Counted from the stretch's first letter, positions 50,843 to 60,716 are shown. The stretch is 64,000 bases of DNA from Paenibacillus catalpae (GCF_900112695.1 NZ_FOMT01000001.1:1054001-1118000); one strand, 5' to 3'. Program-made: numbers and translations. Notes: generated by a model from the sequence alone, not told the origin.

Positions 50843-51934
50843 ATGCTTGAACGCTATGGACATGGGGGAGATTTACGGACAGCGGAAGAAACCTTCGGCT
50901 TCCCAGCCCGGCAATTTATTGATTTCAGCTCGAATATGAATCCTTTTGGCCCGCCCGACGGAGTAAGACGCGTCTTGGTTCATTATGCCGACCAGATCGA
51001 CAGGTATCCCGATCCTGCCGTGCGGGGGCTCCGGGCGAAGCTGGCGCTGCTGCACCGGGTGGATGAGCAGTCGATTATAATCGGCAACGGAGCTGCCGAA
51101 CTCATTGATCTGGTCGTTCGGGCTTTGCGGCCGTCGGCAACCGCACTGGCCTATCCTTGCTTTACGGAATACGGAGATGCGGTAATGAAAGCCGGCGGTT
51201 CGATTGCACCGATTATGCTGTCACCGGACAACGCGTTTGCTTTGACGGAATCGATGGTTGATGCGTCGGAAGCGAAGTTTTATATGATTGGGTCGCCTAA
51301 TAATCCAACCGGGCAGCTGGTTGATCCTGCCCTCATTCTGAAGCTTGTCTACCGCGGCGCAACCGTTGTTGTTGATGAGGCTTTTATGGACTTTATCCCG
51401 GAAGAAGAGAAGGTTACCCTCATCCGTGAAGCCGCTGTTCATGAGCGGTTATTCGTTATCCGTTCAATGACCAAATTTTTTGCCATCCCGGGTATCCGTC
51501 TTGGTTATATGGTGGGAACACCTGAGCAGATCGCGGTATTACGAAGGCTTCAGGTTCCATGGAGCGTCAATTCCTTGGCCCAGCAGATTGGAGAGGCGGT
51601 ACTGGAAGAAAAGGATTATGCGGCCCGCACAATGGCCTGGCTCCAGGAGGAGCGGCCATGGCTGATCGACAAGCTGGAGGCGCTTGGCTTCCGTGTCGTT
51701 CCGGGCATGGTGAATTACTTGCTCGTGCAGCTTCCGCAGTTGCCGGGATTAACGGCAGCAAGCCTGCAATTTGAAATGGGCCGAATGGGAATTTTGATCC
51801 GCGATGCCTCCCATTTTATCAACCTGGATGAATCCTATTGCCGATTTGCAGTAAAGCTTCGTCATCAGAATGAATGGCTGCTGGAAGCGCTGGGCCGTTG
51901 TCTCTTCAAATTTCGGGAGGCTGGCATCCGATGA
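50843..51934 (+). CDS. cobD: L-threonine-O-3-phosphate decarboxylase
   Basis: PLP enzyme of the histidinol-phosphate-aminotransferase fold that makes (R)-1-amino-2-propanol phosphate, the linker of the nucleotide loop. 363 residues; begins ERYGHGGDLRTAEETFGF, typical of CobD; DFSSNMNPFG, SPNNPTG, and the PLP Lys in SMTKFFAIPGIRLGY. Distinguished from HisC by context and the GHGGD start. Overlaps cbiZ by four bases (ATGA). Confidence 0.93.
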   Translation: MLERYGHGGDLRTAEETFGFPARQFIDFSSNMNPFGPPDGVRRVLVHYADQIDRYPDPAVRGLRAKLALLHRVDEQSIIIGNGAAELIDLVVRALRPSATALAYPCFTEYGDAVMKAGGSIAPIMLSPDNAFALTESMVDASEAKFYMIGSPNNPTGQLVDPALILKLVYRGATVVVDEAFMDFIPEEEKVTLIREAAVHERLFVIRSMTKFFAIPGIRLGYMVGTPEQIAVLRRLQVPWSVNSLAQQIGEAVLEEKDYAARTMAWLQEERPWLIDKLEALGFRVVPGMVNYLLVQLPQLPGLTAASLQFEMGRMGILIRDASHFINLDESYCRFAVKLRHQNEWLLEALGRCLFKFREAGIR

Positions 51935-52641
51935 GCCAGCCTTTCCGTCAAGGACAACATTATGAATCGACAATATGGGAAGGCGTTCGGATTACGTTGC
52001 GGGAAGACAGGCTGGAAATAGTCAGTCCTAAACCATTAAGGACGTTAAGTAATGCGATTCATACCGGCGGTCTTGCAGAAGCTAAGGCGATCGTGAATTG
52101 GAAGGTGCCCCTTCAATATGCGGGGACTGATCCTGCCCGGGATACATCGCTCCAGTTAAGTCATTGGGGATATTCTCCTGATCATACCATCGGTTTGCTA
52201 ACAGCGGCGAAGCTGACACATGCTTCTATTGCAGAGGTGGAAGGGGATTGCTTCAGGCTGCTGTGCATCACGACGGCCGGTACGCGTAATGCGGCAAGAG
52301 CAGGCTTGCCGAGGGCAACCTTCTCCGCTTATTCCGCCGGTACGATTAACACCGTTCTGCTCCTGGACGGCCGGATGACGGATTCGGCGATGACCAATGC
52401 GATCATTACGTATGCAGAAGCGAAAGCAGCAGCTCTTGCCGATCTGCAGCTGATGGATCCGGAAACGAACCGGATTGCAACCGGAACAACAACGGATGCC
52501 GTTGTCATCGGGGTGAGCGGCAATCCGGCTTATCAGGCCGTTCACGCTTATGCGGGGGCGGCAACGACAATTGGCAATGCCATTGGCCGTCTTGTCTACG
52601 AGACGGTACAAGAGGCATGCCGAACACAACACGAGAGCTGA
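51931..52641 (+). CDS. cbiZ: Adenosylcobinamide amidohydrolase CbiZ
   Basis: Cleaves the aminopropanol linker from adenosylcobinamide or pseudo-cobalamin, giving adenosylcobyric acid for reassembly. 236 residues; conserved core LSNAIHTGGL, TAAKLTHASIAEVEG, TAGTRNAARAGLP, and GTTTDAVVIGVSGN. ATG 51931 overlaps the cobD stop; an earlier in-frame start lies inside cobD. The salvage path CbiZ to CbiB gives lower-ligand remodelling. The operon ends here at a strong terminator. Confidence 0.93.
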   Translation: MSQPFRQGQHYESTIWEGVRITLREDRLEIVSPKPLRTLSNAIHTGGLAEAKAIVNWKVPLQYAGTDPARDTSLQLSHWGYSPDHTIGLLTAAKLTHASIAEVEGDCFRLLCITTAGTRNAARAGLPRATFSAYSAGTINTVLLLDGRMTDSAMTNAIITYAEAKAAALADLQLMDPETNRIATGTTTDAVVIGVSGNPAYQAVHAYAGAATTIGNAIGRLVYETVQEACRTQHES

Positions 52642-52693
52642 TTCCGGCAGTCACGCATAAACGTGATGGGCTGGAATCAGCTCTCGTTTTTTT
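52635..52693 (+). terminator. Rho-independent terminator of the cobalamin operon, overlapping the cbiZ stop
   Basis: GAGCTGATTCC (52635-52645) pairs with GGAATCAGCTC (52673-52683), with an inner TCACG/CGTGA hairpin around CATAAA, then seven T. It starts within the last codons of cbiZ. Confidence 0.92.
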
Positions 52694-52704
52694 GCAAAGC
52701 CGTT

Positions 52705-53673
52705 TTAGTTGTACAATTGCTTCATCAGGCTGTCGTGAATGGTAATCGGTTCTTTTGGAATCAGGTGCGGTTTGAAATGGCTGATGAGCTCGGCTGCGGT
52801 GAGCGGCTCGAACCGGTTGAGTTGTCCTGCCAGATAAGCCAGCCAGCCGATTATACGTTCAGGCGTCACGCCAGCTGCTCTAAGACCGGCAAGCGAGGTG
52901 TCGCCATGCCGCTTGGCCAGCCGTTTGCCGTCCTCTCCCATCAAGAGCGGTACATGGGCAAACCGGGGAGCAGGCAGGCCCAGCGCTTCGTACAGCAGAA
53001 GCTGGCGCGGCGTCGAGTCCAGGAGGTCCGCTCCGCGAAGGACATCGGTAATCTTCATTGCCGCATCATCGATCACAACAGCAAGCTGATAACTGATAAT
53101 GCCGTCCGCACGGCGCACAACAAAATCACCGCCGGCACCGGGCGGGAACACCTGCGAACCGGATATACCGTCCTCGAATCGGATTGAAGCGGAATCATCC
53201 GCTTTAAACCTCATAGATGGAGTCTTAACTGCACTTCGAATCCGTTGTTGTTCAGGAGACAGATGCCGGCAGGTCCCGGCATACGTTGGTCCTTCGGAGG
53301 ATAATCCATGCGGTGCGCTGGCCACCGCGAGCAGCTCTGCGCGGCTGCAGAAGCACGGATACAGTGCGCCATGCTCGAGCAGCTTGTCCATAGCGGCCTC
53401 ATACAACCGGATTCTCTCGCTTTGCGTATACGGCGCATAAGGTCCTCCGATATCCGGCCCTTCATCCCAATCGAGACCAAGCCAGCGGAGATCGGCGAGA
53501 GCCGCAGCGGCAAGCTCCGGTCTGCATCTTGGGCCGTCAATATCCTCCATCCGAAGCACGAATTGTCCGCTTTGGCTGCGAGTCTGCAGCCAGGCAAGCA
53601 GCGCTGTCCAGGCATTGCCGACATGCATCAGACCGGATGGAGTAGGAGCGAAGCGTCCGCGTATTTTCGACAT
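52705..53673 (-). CDS. gluQ: Glutamyl-Q tRNA(Asp) synthetase
   Basis: 322-residue truncated GluRS paralogue that attaches glutamate to queuosine in tRNA(Asp). N-terminal class I motif GRFAPTPSGLMHVGN; zinc-site Cys in YPCFCSRAEL and the later TYAGTC; KRLAKRHGD replaces KMSKS. It lacks the anticodon-binding domain of true GluRS, which fits the length. Convergent with the cobalamin operon; divergent from corA. Its use implies queuosine-modified tRNA(Asp). Confidence 0.93.
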   Translation of the reverse strand: MSKIRGRFAPTPSGLMHVGNAWTALLAWLQTRSQSGQFVLRMEDIDGPRCRPELAAAALADLRWLGLDWDEGPDIGGPYAPYTQSERIRLYEAAMDKLLEHGALYPCFCSRAELLAVASAPHGLSSEGPTYAGTCRHLSPEQQRIRSAVKTPSMRFKADDSASIRFEDGISGSQVFPPGAGGDFVVRRADGIISYQLAVVIDDAAMKITDVLRGADLLDSTPRQLLLYEALGLPAPRFAHVPLLMGEDGKRLAKRHGDTSLAGLRAAGVTPERIIGWLAYLAGQLNRFEPLTAAELISHFKPHLIPKEPITIHDSLMKQLYN

Positions 53674-53736
53674 ATCGATCTACTCTCCTTTATTGACACC
53701 GATGATAGCATGACTATTTTAAGCGGCGCAACTTTT

Positions 53737-53764
53737 TTACAGAATGGCTGTAACACGTTAAAAT
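53737..53764 (+). promoter_or_regulatory. Promoter candidate for corA
   Basis: TTACAG (53737-53742), 16-base spacer, TAAAAT (53759-53764), 35 bases before the corA start. Confidence 0.45.
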
Positions 53765-53798
53765 AAGAGAATCGCTTATCATGATGGAGGATACAGCT

Positions 53799-54755
53799 AT
53801 GATTCGAATTAAAGGCTATACAAAAGAAAAGACATGGTTAAATGACATTGCATTAGACGATCTCAAGAAGCTTGATCTGGACTGGTATTGGGTTGACTTC
53901 AGCGAGCCGGAAGCCTCGGAGACAAAACTCCTCGATACATACTTTCATTTTCATCCGCTTGCTATTGAAGATTGCTGCCATCTGTTGCAGCGGCCTAAGC
54001 TGGACCATTATGATGATACGCATTTTTTCGTGCTGCATTCCATTGATCCCGGCAGCCTGCAGGTCGAGGAAGTGAATTTATTTCTGGGTCCCCGGTTTAT
54101 TGTGACCTATCATGTGAAGAGCTCAACCGAGATTAACGATGCGTGGAACAAAATCTCCAATGCCTCCAAGCTCGGTAAGGATGGGTATATGTTCGCAGCT
54201 TATATGGTTATCGATCAGCTGGTCGATCAATATTTCCCCGCCGTACAAGAGCTGGAGGAGCAGGTGCTCGATATGGAGATCGGCACCGGCAGCAGCGAAA
54301 GTTCAAATCAGATGACAATGGACGAGATCTTTAACATCCGTTCACGGCTGCTGCGTCTGCGCAAGACGATTCTGCCGATGCGGGATTTGCTTTATCGTAC
54401 ATTGAATACGGAACGGATTGAAGGGTTATCGGGCTATTTGGCTTTCTACAGAGATATTTATGATCATCTGCTGAAGCTGACGGAGATGACCGATGCCTCG
54501 CGCGAGATGACTTCGGATTTAAGGGACAGCTTTATGTCCTACAATTCCAACCGGATGAACGCGATTATGAAAACACTGACCGTTATTACGACGATCTTTA
54601 TGCCTCTGACTTTCTTGGCCGGAATCTACGGGATGAACTTCGAGCATATGCCGGAGCTTAGCTGGTATTGGGGGTACTTTGGCATATTAGGCTTTATGGT
54701 TATCGTTGGAGTCTCCATGTACGTTTGGTTCCGCAGAAAAGGCTGGTTTAATTAG
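53799..54755 (+). CDS. corA: CorA family magnesium/cobalt transporter
   Basis: 318-residue pentameric divalent-cation channel. Large cytoplasmic N-terminal funnel, a long stalk helix (about 140-250), and two C-terminal membrane helices joined by the selectivity motif GMN in LAGIYGMNFEHMPEL; ends with basic residues (RRKGWF). ATG 53799 has GGAGG eight bases upstream; 53781 is an alternative. Cobalt import would suit the nearby cobalamin genes, but Mg is the usual substrate. Confidence 0.94.
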   Translation: MIRIKGYTKEKTWLNDIALDDLKKLDLDWYWVDFSEPEASETKLLDTYFHFHPLAIEDCCHLLQRPKLDHYDDTHFFVLHSIDPGSLQVEEVNLFLGPRFIVTYHVKSSTEINDAWNKISNASKLGKDGYMFAAYMVIDQLVDQYFPAVQELEEQVLDMEIGTGSSESSNQMTMDEIFNIRSRLLRLRKTILPMRDLLYRTLNTERIEGLSGYLAFYRDIYDHLLKLTEMTDASREMTSDLRDSFMSYNSNRMNAIMKTLTVITTIFMPLTFLAGIYGMNFEHMPELSWYWGYFGILGFMVIVGVSMYVWFRRKGWFN

Positions 54756-54783
54756 GAAAAATAGCAGGGAATCGGGGTTCATA

Positions 54784-55608
54784 ATGGAGAATCAGTCTGG
54801 TACAGCCTTCGAGCGAAAAAGAAAGCTGCTCATTGCAGCTATTATGGCAGCGATAATTCTAGTATTGGGGCTGCTGCTTGTTATCATGATCTATGCGCTG
54901 CAAGTAAAGAATGAAGGGACAACGCGGGATGCTCATGCACCTTCGGCTTATGTTTATGAAGAGCTGGAGGCAGCAAACGGCATGAAGCTTCATGTACTGC
55001 GGACAAGCCCGTCTAACATTACCTTGGCTGCTATTCAGAACAATGTAGCTTTGACGCCTCATTATGGTGTAAACGGCGGATTTTTTTATGAGAAAGCTTT
55101 GCTGAGTATCGCCATTGTGGACAGTATGCCGGTGAACGGAGCACTGGGGGAGTATGGGGCGGGTGAAGAAAATGCCAAGTATGCGCGTGGGACCCTGGTA
55201 TGGGATGGGGCTATGGACAAGCTTTCCGTACAGGTGGTGCGAATGGCTTCCGAATTGAAGGTTATGGACCATACCCGATTTTGGGCGCAGGGCGGTATTA
55301 GCATGAGCCTTGGGCAGGATCAGAACTGGCTGAAGCAGGTCGAGACCGAACAGGCACCTCTCCCGGATGAAAAGCGTCTCCGCTCAGCAGCCGTGTATGA
55401 CCGCGATGGTAAGCTGTATTTGATCGTCAGCAGCACGAAGGGTTCGCTGCAAGAATTCCGCGATGCCATTGTGGAGAAGGTTGGAAGCGGCAGGCTGCAA
55501 GACGGGATTTTCCTGGATGGAGACGGATCGTCGCAGCTTCGTTCTGCGGAGAAAGTACTAACTGGAGATAACAGGCCGGTTGTCCAGATGATTGCGCTAG
55601 TAAAATAG
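54784..55608 (+). CDS. Phosphodiester glycosidase family protein (NAGPA-like, DUF2233)
   Basis: 274-residue membrane-anchored extracytoplasmic protein: N-terminal membrane helix (about 14-36), then an NAGPA domain with GVNGGFFYE and the catalytic-type GIFLDGDGSSQLRS. Family members cleave GlcNAc-phosphodiesters or peptidoglycan/teichoic links; substrate here is not known. ATG 54784 gives a sensible membrane-anchor N-terminus; the frame is open upstream into corA. Confidence 0.85.
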   Translation: MENQSGTAFERKRKLLIAAIMAAIILVLGLLLVIMIYALQVKNEGTTRDAHAPSAYVYEELEAANGMKLHVLRTSPSNITLAAIQNNVALTPHYGVNGGFFYEKALLSIAIVDSMPVNGALGEYGAGEENAKYARGTLVWDGAMDKLSVQVVRMASELKVMDHTRFWAQGGISMSLGQDQNWLKQVETEQAPLPDEKRLRSAAVYDRDGKLYLIVSSTKGSLQEFRDAIVEKVGSGRLQDGIFLDGDGSSQLRSAEKVLTGDNRPVVQMIALVK

Positions 55609-55670
55609 TTCATGGCATTAAATATTAGATTAATGTCGTTAATTATTAGATACTTAATGAGGTTAAATAG

Positions 55671-58175
55671 ATGAGAGGAATTCTATTACATATGAAGCAA
55701 TTGCCGATAGATGCCGTACTGCCTGAATTGCTGGAGGCCATGCGGAACGGAACAAACGCGGTGCTTGTAGCGGAACCCGGGGCCGGCAAGACGACCCGCG
55801 TTCCGCTCGCACTGCTGCAAGAGCCATGGCTTGACGGGCGCAAGATTATTATGCTGGAACCGCGCAGGCTTGCTGCCCGTGCTGCTGCCAAATTTATGGC
55901 CAGTACGCTGGGAGAGCAGGTTGGTGAGACAGTTGGCTACCGAGTTAGACTGGATACGAAAGTGAGCGCAAAAACCAGGATCGAGGTGGTTACAGAAGGC
56001 GTCTTGACCCGAATGCTGCAAGCGGATCAAGCACTCGAAGAGGTAGGAGCAGTGCTGTTTGATGAATTCCATGAGCGTCATCTTCATGGAGATCTTGGAT
56101 TAGCGTTAACCATACAATCCCAATCCCTTCTGCGGGATGATCTCCGTCTACTCGTTATGTCAGCGACGCTGGCTGCCGAATCGGTGTCAGAGCTGCTCGG
56201 CGGCGCACCTGTGATCAGGAGCAGCGGGCGGGTATTCCCCGTCGAAACCTTCTACCGAAACACGAGACTGGAGGGAAGGATTGAACCGGAGGTTGCTTCA
56301 ACGATTGTACAAGCGGTTCGTACTCACGAAGGAGATGTTCTTGTCTTTCTCCCGGGTGTTGGAGAGATCCGGCGTACAGCCGGCCTTCTTGCGCAGTCCG
56401 GCCTTCCTTCGAATGTCCGGATTGCCGAGCTGCATGGCAGCTTGCCGCTGGAAGCGCAGGATGCAGCGGTTGCACCATGTCAGGCGGGTGAGCGCAAGAT
56501 TGTTCTAGCCACCTCCATTGCCGAATCGAGCTTGACGGTGGAGGGCATCCGCATCGTAGTTGACAGCGGTCTGATGCGTGTGCCAAAGTTCTCGCCGCGT
56601 ACGGGAATGACGCGGCTTGAGACGACGCCTGTATCGCAGGCTTCCGCCGATCAACGTCGGGGGAGGGCAGGCAGGCTGGCACCGGGTGTATGCTACCGCT
56701 TGTGGACCGAGCAGGAGCATGCTTACTTGCCGCAGCATAACGCGCCGGAGCTGCTTGAGGCGGATTTAGCTCCGCTTGCATTGGAGCTGTCCGTATGGGG
56801 AGCAGCGGATCCTGGTGAGCTGATGTGGCTGGATGCTCCTCCGCAAGCTGCTTACCAACAAGCAAATGAATTATTGAAGCAATTGCACGCGCTGGATGAA
56901 GAGGGCCGGCCTACCGGCTGGGGTGCCCGAATAGCCAAGCTTGGCCTTCATCCGAGGCTGGGATTTATGCTGCTTAAGGCAGAAGAGCTGAATTTGACAG
57001 CAGAGGCATGCGAGCTTGCGGCATTACTTAGTGAGCGTGATCTCCTGCCCCAGGAGCGCAACGTTGATGTTCAGCTACGTCTTGAAGCCTTGCATGGAGC
57101 CAGCGGAAGACTGGAAGCTGATCGCGGGGCTGTTATGCGGATCAAAGCTCAGGCGAAGCAATGGGGTCTGATGCTTATGGAGAACCGCGGTCAGCAGCCT
57201 GAATGGAAGGGTGCAGCACATATCGGTCTGCTGGTTGCTTTGGCTTATCCGGACCGGATTGCACAGAGACGTTCCGATGGACGGTATCTGCTGGCGAATG
57301 GCAGAGGTGCTGTGCTGCCCGAGCTTCAGCCTTTGTCCCGTTCGGCTTTTCTTGCCGTAGCGGAGATAGACGGTGCAGGCAGCGAAAGCCGGATCCGGCT
57401 GGCAGCAGAGCTTGATCTGGATAGGCTTGAGCATGCTGCCAGGGAGCAGTTTCAAATAGAAGAAGCAGTGGAATGGGATATCGAGGCGCATGCCGTGCGT
57501 GCCCGGAGGAGATTACGGCTTGGCGCCATTGTATTAAAAGAAACGCCGCTTCAGCAGCCTTCTCCGGAACGAATCGCAGAAGCGCTTGCCGACGGGATTG
57601 TCCGCGAAGGTCTTGGTCTGCTCTCCATGTCGAAGGCGGCAAAGCAGCTTCAGGCAAGGATGCAATTGATGGCCCGGCATAACAGCGGCTGGCCGGATGT
57701 ATCCGAGGAAGCGCTGCTGGCTTCCGTTCAAGACTGGCTGCTGCCTCATTTGTACGGCATGAAGAACCGCTCTGATCTGCAGCGATTGAACATGGTGCAG
57801 CTGTTTGAAAGCCTGCTGAGCTGGGGACAAAGGCAGGAGCTTGATGAGCAGGTTCCGACGCATATGAAGGTGCCAAGCGGCTCGCGTATTCCTATCGATT
57901 ACAGCGATCCGGAGGCTCCGTTTATTGCCGTTCGGCTTCAGGAGCTGTTTGGGCTTCAGGAGACGCCGCGGCTGGCAGGAGGCCGGCTACCGCTGACTAT
58001 TCATCTGCTGTCGCCTTCTCAGCGTCCTGTACAGGTGACCAGAGATTTAAGAAGCTTCTGGAACGATGCTTATTTTGAAGTGAAGAAAGACCTTAAGGGG
58101 CGGTATCCGAAGCATTACTGGCCGGAGGATCCGTATGCGGCGCAGCCGACGAACCGGGTAAAGCCGCGTACTTAA
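55671..58175 (+). CDS. hrpB: ATP-dependent RNA helicase HrpB-type (DEAH family)
   Basis: 834-residue DEAH/RHA helicase. Walker A AEPGAGKTT (34-42), motif II DEFH in LFDEFHERHLHG, SATLAAES, and QRRGRAGRLAPGVCYRLW (motif VI). The C-terminal HrpB-specific domain includes RIPIDYSDPEAPFIAVRLQELFG. Cellular role in Firmicutes is unknown. The start at 55671 has GAGG eight bases upstream; ATG 55692 (MKQLPID) is also plausible. The upstream gap (55609-55670) is AT-rich with no clear signal. Confidence 0.92.
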   Translation: MRGILLHMKQLPIDAVLPELLEAMRNGTNAVLVAEPGAGKTTRVPLALLQEPWLDGRKIIMLEPRRLAARAAAKFMASTLGEQVGETVGYRVRLDTKVSAKTRIEVVTEGVLTRMLQADQALEEVGAVLFDEFHERHLHGDLGLALTIQSQSLLRDDLRLLVMSATLAAESVSELLGGAPVIRSSGRVFPVETFYRNTRLEGRIEPEVASTIVQAVRTHEGDVLVFLPGVGEIRRTAGLLAQSGLPSNVRIAELHGSLPLEAQDAAVAPCQAGERKIVLATSIAESSLTVEGIRIVVDSGLMRVPKFSPRTGMTRLETTPVSQASADQRRGRAGRLAPGVCYRLWTEQEHAYLPQHNAPELLEADLAPLALELSVWGAADPGELMWLDAPPQAAYQQANELLKQLHALDEEGRPTGWGARIAKLGLHPRLGFMLLKAEELNLTAEACELAALLSERDLLPQERNVDVQLRLEALHGASGRLEADRGAVMRIKAQAKQWGLMLMENRGQQPEWKGAAHIGLLVALAYPDRIAQRRSDGRYLLANGRGAVLPELQPLSRSAFLAVAEIDGAGSESRIRLAAELDLDRLEHAAREQFQIEEAVEWDIEAHAVRARRRLRLGAIVLKETPLQQPSPERIAEALADGIVREGLGLLSMSKAAKQLQARMQLMARHNSGWPDVSEEALLASVQDWLLPHLYGMKNRSDLQRLNMVQLFESLLSWGQRQELDEQVPTHMKVPSGSRIPIDYSDPEAPFIAVRLQELFGLQETPRLAGGRLPLTIHLLSPSQRPVQVTRDLRSFWNDAYFEVKKDLKGRYPKHYWPEDPYAAQPTNRVKPRT

Positions 58176-58204
58176 GCTGGGCGGTTAGAGAGGAGCTTAT
58201 TATT

Positions 58205-58495
58205 TTGCAACTTTTAATCATTTATTTGCTGGTGATCAATATCATAGCCTTTGTGCTGATGGGCATGGACAAGAGCTATGCCAGACATAAGAAGAGACGC
58301 GTGCCGGAGAAGAGATTGTTTGGGATAAGTGCAATCGGCGGGGCGCTTGGGGCATGGATCGGCATGCAGGTATGGCGCCACAAAACCAAACATACTTCAT
58401 TCCGGGTCGGAATCCCGTTACTGTTTATCTTTAATCTCGTCGTTATCTATTATTTGATGGGCTTGATCGGAATGAACTTCGAATCGATTGCTTAA
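58205..58495 (+). CDS. DUF1294 membrane protein
   Basis: 96-residue protein with two to three membrane helices. YLLVINIIAFVLMGMDK and the basic KSYARHKKRRVPEKRLF segment followed by GGALGAWIGM are the DUF1294 signature. TTG start at 58205 with GAGAGGAG upstream. Thirty bases after hrpB, possibly co-transcribed. Function unknown. Confidence 0.85.
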   Translation: MQLLIIYLLVINIIAFVLMGMDKSYARHKKRRVPEKRLFGISAIGGALGAWIGMQVWRHKTKHTSFRVGIPLLFIFNLVVIYYLMGLIGMNFESIA

Positions 58496-58592
58496 GGCAT
58501 TTGTCCTGTGGTATATTGGTTATTCGTTTTTTCACGGCAATTGGCTGGAGTACAGCTGATTGTACAATAGATCTTTTTAGGAGGTAACTGAC

Positions 58593-60674
58593 ATGACCAC
58601 GGTTCAAAGTGCCTATCAAGAAGAGCAAGAAAGGCTGGCTCGGTCTCTTGACGATATTAAGAGTCAGCTGGCAGGCATAGGTCCCCGTTATACGGGTGAT
58701 GATTTCACCGAGCAAATGCTCGATCTGCAGCGCGAAGAGCGCAAAAGACGCCTGGAGGTTGCCTATCGGGAGCCTTATTTCGGGCGCATTGATTTCGAAG
58801 AATTGCCGAACGGCGAGCAGAAGCCGCTATATATCGGCAAGGCCGGTGTTGCCAAAGAAGGCAGCAACGAGCTGCTGGTTGTCGATTGGCGCGCACCGGT
58901 AGCCAGCTTGTTCTATTCGTTTACAGGCGGTGAAGATGCGGCTGCCTATGTCGCGCCTGAGGGCGAGATCGAAGGTTATGTGCATCTGAAGCGCAATTTT
59001 ATGGTGCGGCAAGGCGAACTTGTCCGCATGGTTGACAGTTATGTGCGCGGGAAGGAAGAAGAATCCGTAACGGATGAATTCCTTTTATACCGCTTAGGCG
59101 AGAACAAAGATAATAAGCTGCGGGATATCGTATCCACGATCCAGCACGAGCAGGACCGGATTATCCGTTCAGAGCGGAATAAAGCGCTGTTTATCCAAGG
59201 GGTAGCAGGGAGCGGGAAAACAACCGTAGCCCTTCACCGGCTTGCGTTTCTGCTCTATCAATACGCGGACCGGGTAAAAGCGGAGCGGATGATTATTTTC
59301 GCCCCCAACCGTATGTTTCTGGATTACATATCCGGCGTACTGCCCGAGCTGGGGGTAGGCGATATTCTGCAAACAACCTTTGCGGATTGGTCGCTCGAGC
59401 TGCTAGGCCATGAGGTAACGCTTCGGAGTGCATCTGATGCACTCGCTTACTGGTTCGAGGAGCACCGGACGGCAGAAGAGATGGCGAGTGCACCAGGCAG
59501 AATTAAAGGCTCTCTCGGCTTCAAAGAAGCAATTGACTCCCGTATTGAAGAGCTGCAGCAGAAGATCGTACCGGTCATTCCGTTCGAACCGCTTCCGGGA
59601 CTGGTACTGAAGCCGGAACAGATGAAAGAATGGTATGAGACGGATTATGGCGATGAGACGCTCATGCAGAAGCGTGACCGGCTGGTCAGCCGTATCCGGC
59701 GCTGGTTCGAATCGGAGCTGAAGATGCGTAAAGTGGTGGATAAGAAGCTGCGTGCCAAGGCACAGTCCAAGCTGAACGCCTTTGCGAAGAAAATACCGTC
59801 CTATACGGCTCCGCAGCTGTATGCGGCTTTATTCCAGGGCAAGCAAGCGGTGCCGGTTATTCCGAAAGCAATTGCTTCAGCTACTGCTGCTTCCTTGAAA
59901 AATGGTCAGGTGGAAGCGGAGGATCTGGCGCCGCTCGTCTACATTCATCTGCGTCTGTATGGACTGTCTATTCCCGCTTACGATCATATCGTCATTGACG
60001 AAGCGCAGGATTACTCGCCATTCCAGCTGGAAGCTCTGCGTCTTTGCCAGCGTACACCATCGATGACCGTCCTCGGTGACCTTCAGCAAGGGATCCATGC
60101 CTATGTCGGTATTCAGAGCTGGACGGAGCTCACCGGACTGTTCCATGAAGAACAGACCGGCTTCTTCGAGCTTAACCGCAGCTATCGTTCGACGATGGAA
60201 ATTATCGAATTCGCAAACCGAATTCTAGGTGCGATGGGCGGCGGGGTAAAACCTGCAGTGCCTGTGTTCCGGAGCGGTGATCCGGTTGAGGTGAAGCAGG
60301 TCAAGCAGGCAGAATGGTATAAGCAAATCGTTCAATCGGTCCGGGAATGGCAATCAACCGGTCAGTTCCAGACAATCTCGGTTATCGGACGTACAGCGCA
60401 GCAATGCGCTGAGCTGCATGCATTCCTGATTCAGGAAGGACTTGAAGCCTCCCTTGTTCAAAGCAAACAGCCGGAGTACGGCGGCGGTTTGTCCGTCGTT
60501 CCTGCCTACCTGTCGAAAGGATTGGAGTTCGATGCGGTATTAATAGCGGATGCTGGAGCGGATATGTATACCCAGGACGATGCCAAGCTTCTCTATGTGG
60601 GTTGTACACGGGCCCTTCATAAGCTGAAGCTGCTTCACCGCGATTCATTAACGCAGTTAATTAATCCGGAGTAA
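58593..60674 (+). CDS. helD: HelD-like RNA polymerase recycling factor (UvrD-type ATPase)
   Basis: 693-residue SF1-like ATPase. In B. subtilis HelD binds RNA polymerase, removes nucleic acids from stalled complexes and recycles it. The N-terminal coiled arm (EEQERLARSLDDIKSQLAGI) and the DUF4968-like segment (GRIDFEE ... LLVVDWRAPVASLFY) that enter the polymerase channels are present. Walker A GVAGSGKT is at 203-210, motif II is VIDEAQDYSPFQ, and motif VI-like LLYVGCTRALHKL is near the end. Strong ribosome site TAGGAGGTAA. It differs from UvrD/PcrA by the N-terminal region. Confidence 0.93.
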   Translation: MTTVQSAYQEEQERLARSLDDIKSQLAGIGPRYTGDDFTEQMLDLQREERKRRLEVAYREPYFGRIDFEELPNGEQKPLYIGKAGVAKEGSNELLVVDWRAPVASLFYSFTGGEDAAAYVAPEGEIEGYVHLKRNFMVRQGELVRMVDSYVRGKEEESVTDEFLLYRLGENKDNKLRDIVSTIQHEQDRIIRSERNKALFIQGVAGSGKTTVALHRLAFLLYQYADRVKAERMIIFAPNRMFLDYISGVLPELGVGDILQTTFADWSLELLGHEVTLRSASDALAYWFEEHRTAEEMASAPGRIKGSLGFKEAIDSRIEELQQKIVPVIPFEPLPGLVLKPEQMKEWYETDYGDETLMQKRDRLVSRIRRWFESELKMRKVVDKKLRAKAQSKLNAFAKKIPSYTAPQLYAALFQGKQAVPVIPKAIASATAASLKNGQVEAEDLAPLVYIHLRLYGLSIPAYDHIVIDEAQDYSPFQLEALRLCQRTPSMTVLGDLQQGIHAYVGIQSWTELTGLFHEEQTGFFELNRSYRSTMEIIEFANRILGAMGGGVKPAVPVFRSGDPVEVKQVKQAEWYKQIVQSVREWQSTGQFQTISVIGRTAQQCAELHAFLIQEGLEASLVQSKQPEYGGGLSVVPAYLSKGLEFDAVLIADAGADMYTQDDAKLLYVGCTRALHKLKLLHRDSLTQLINPE

Positions 60675-60716
60675 GGCATCAAATATGACAGTATTTCGTC
60701 ATGTTTCAGCTTGTTA

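Noticed and set aside
52663..53187. Plus-strand frame of 174 codons opposite gluQ
   Set aside because: Antisense shadow of gluQ starting within the cobalamin-operon terminator.
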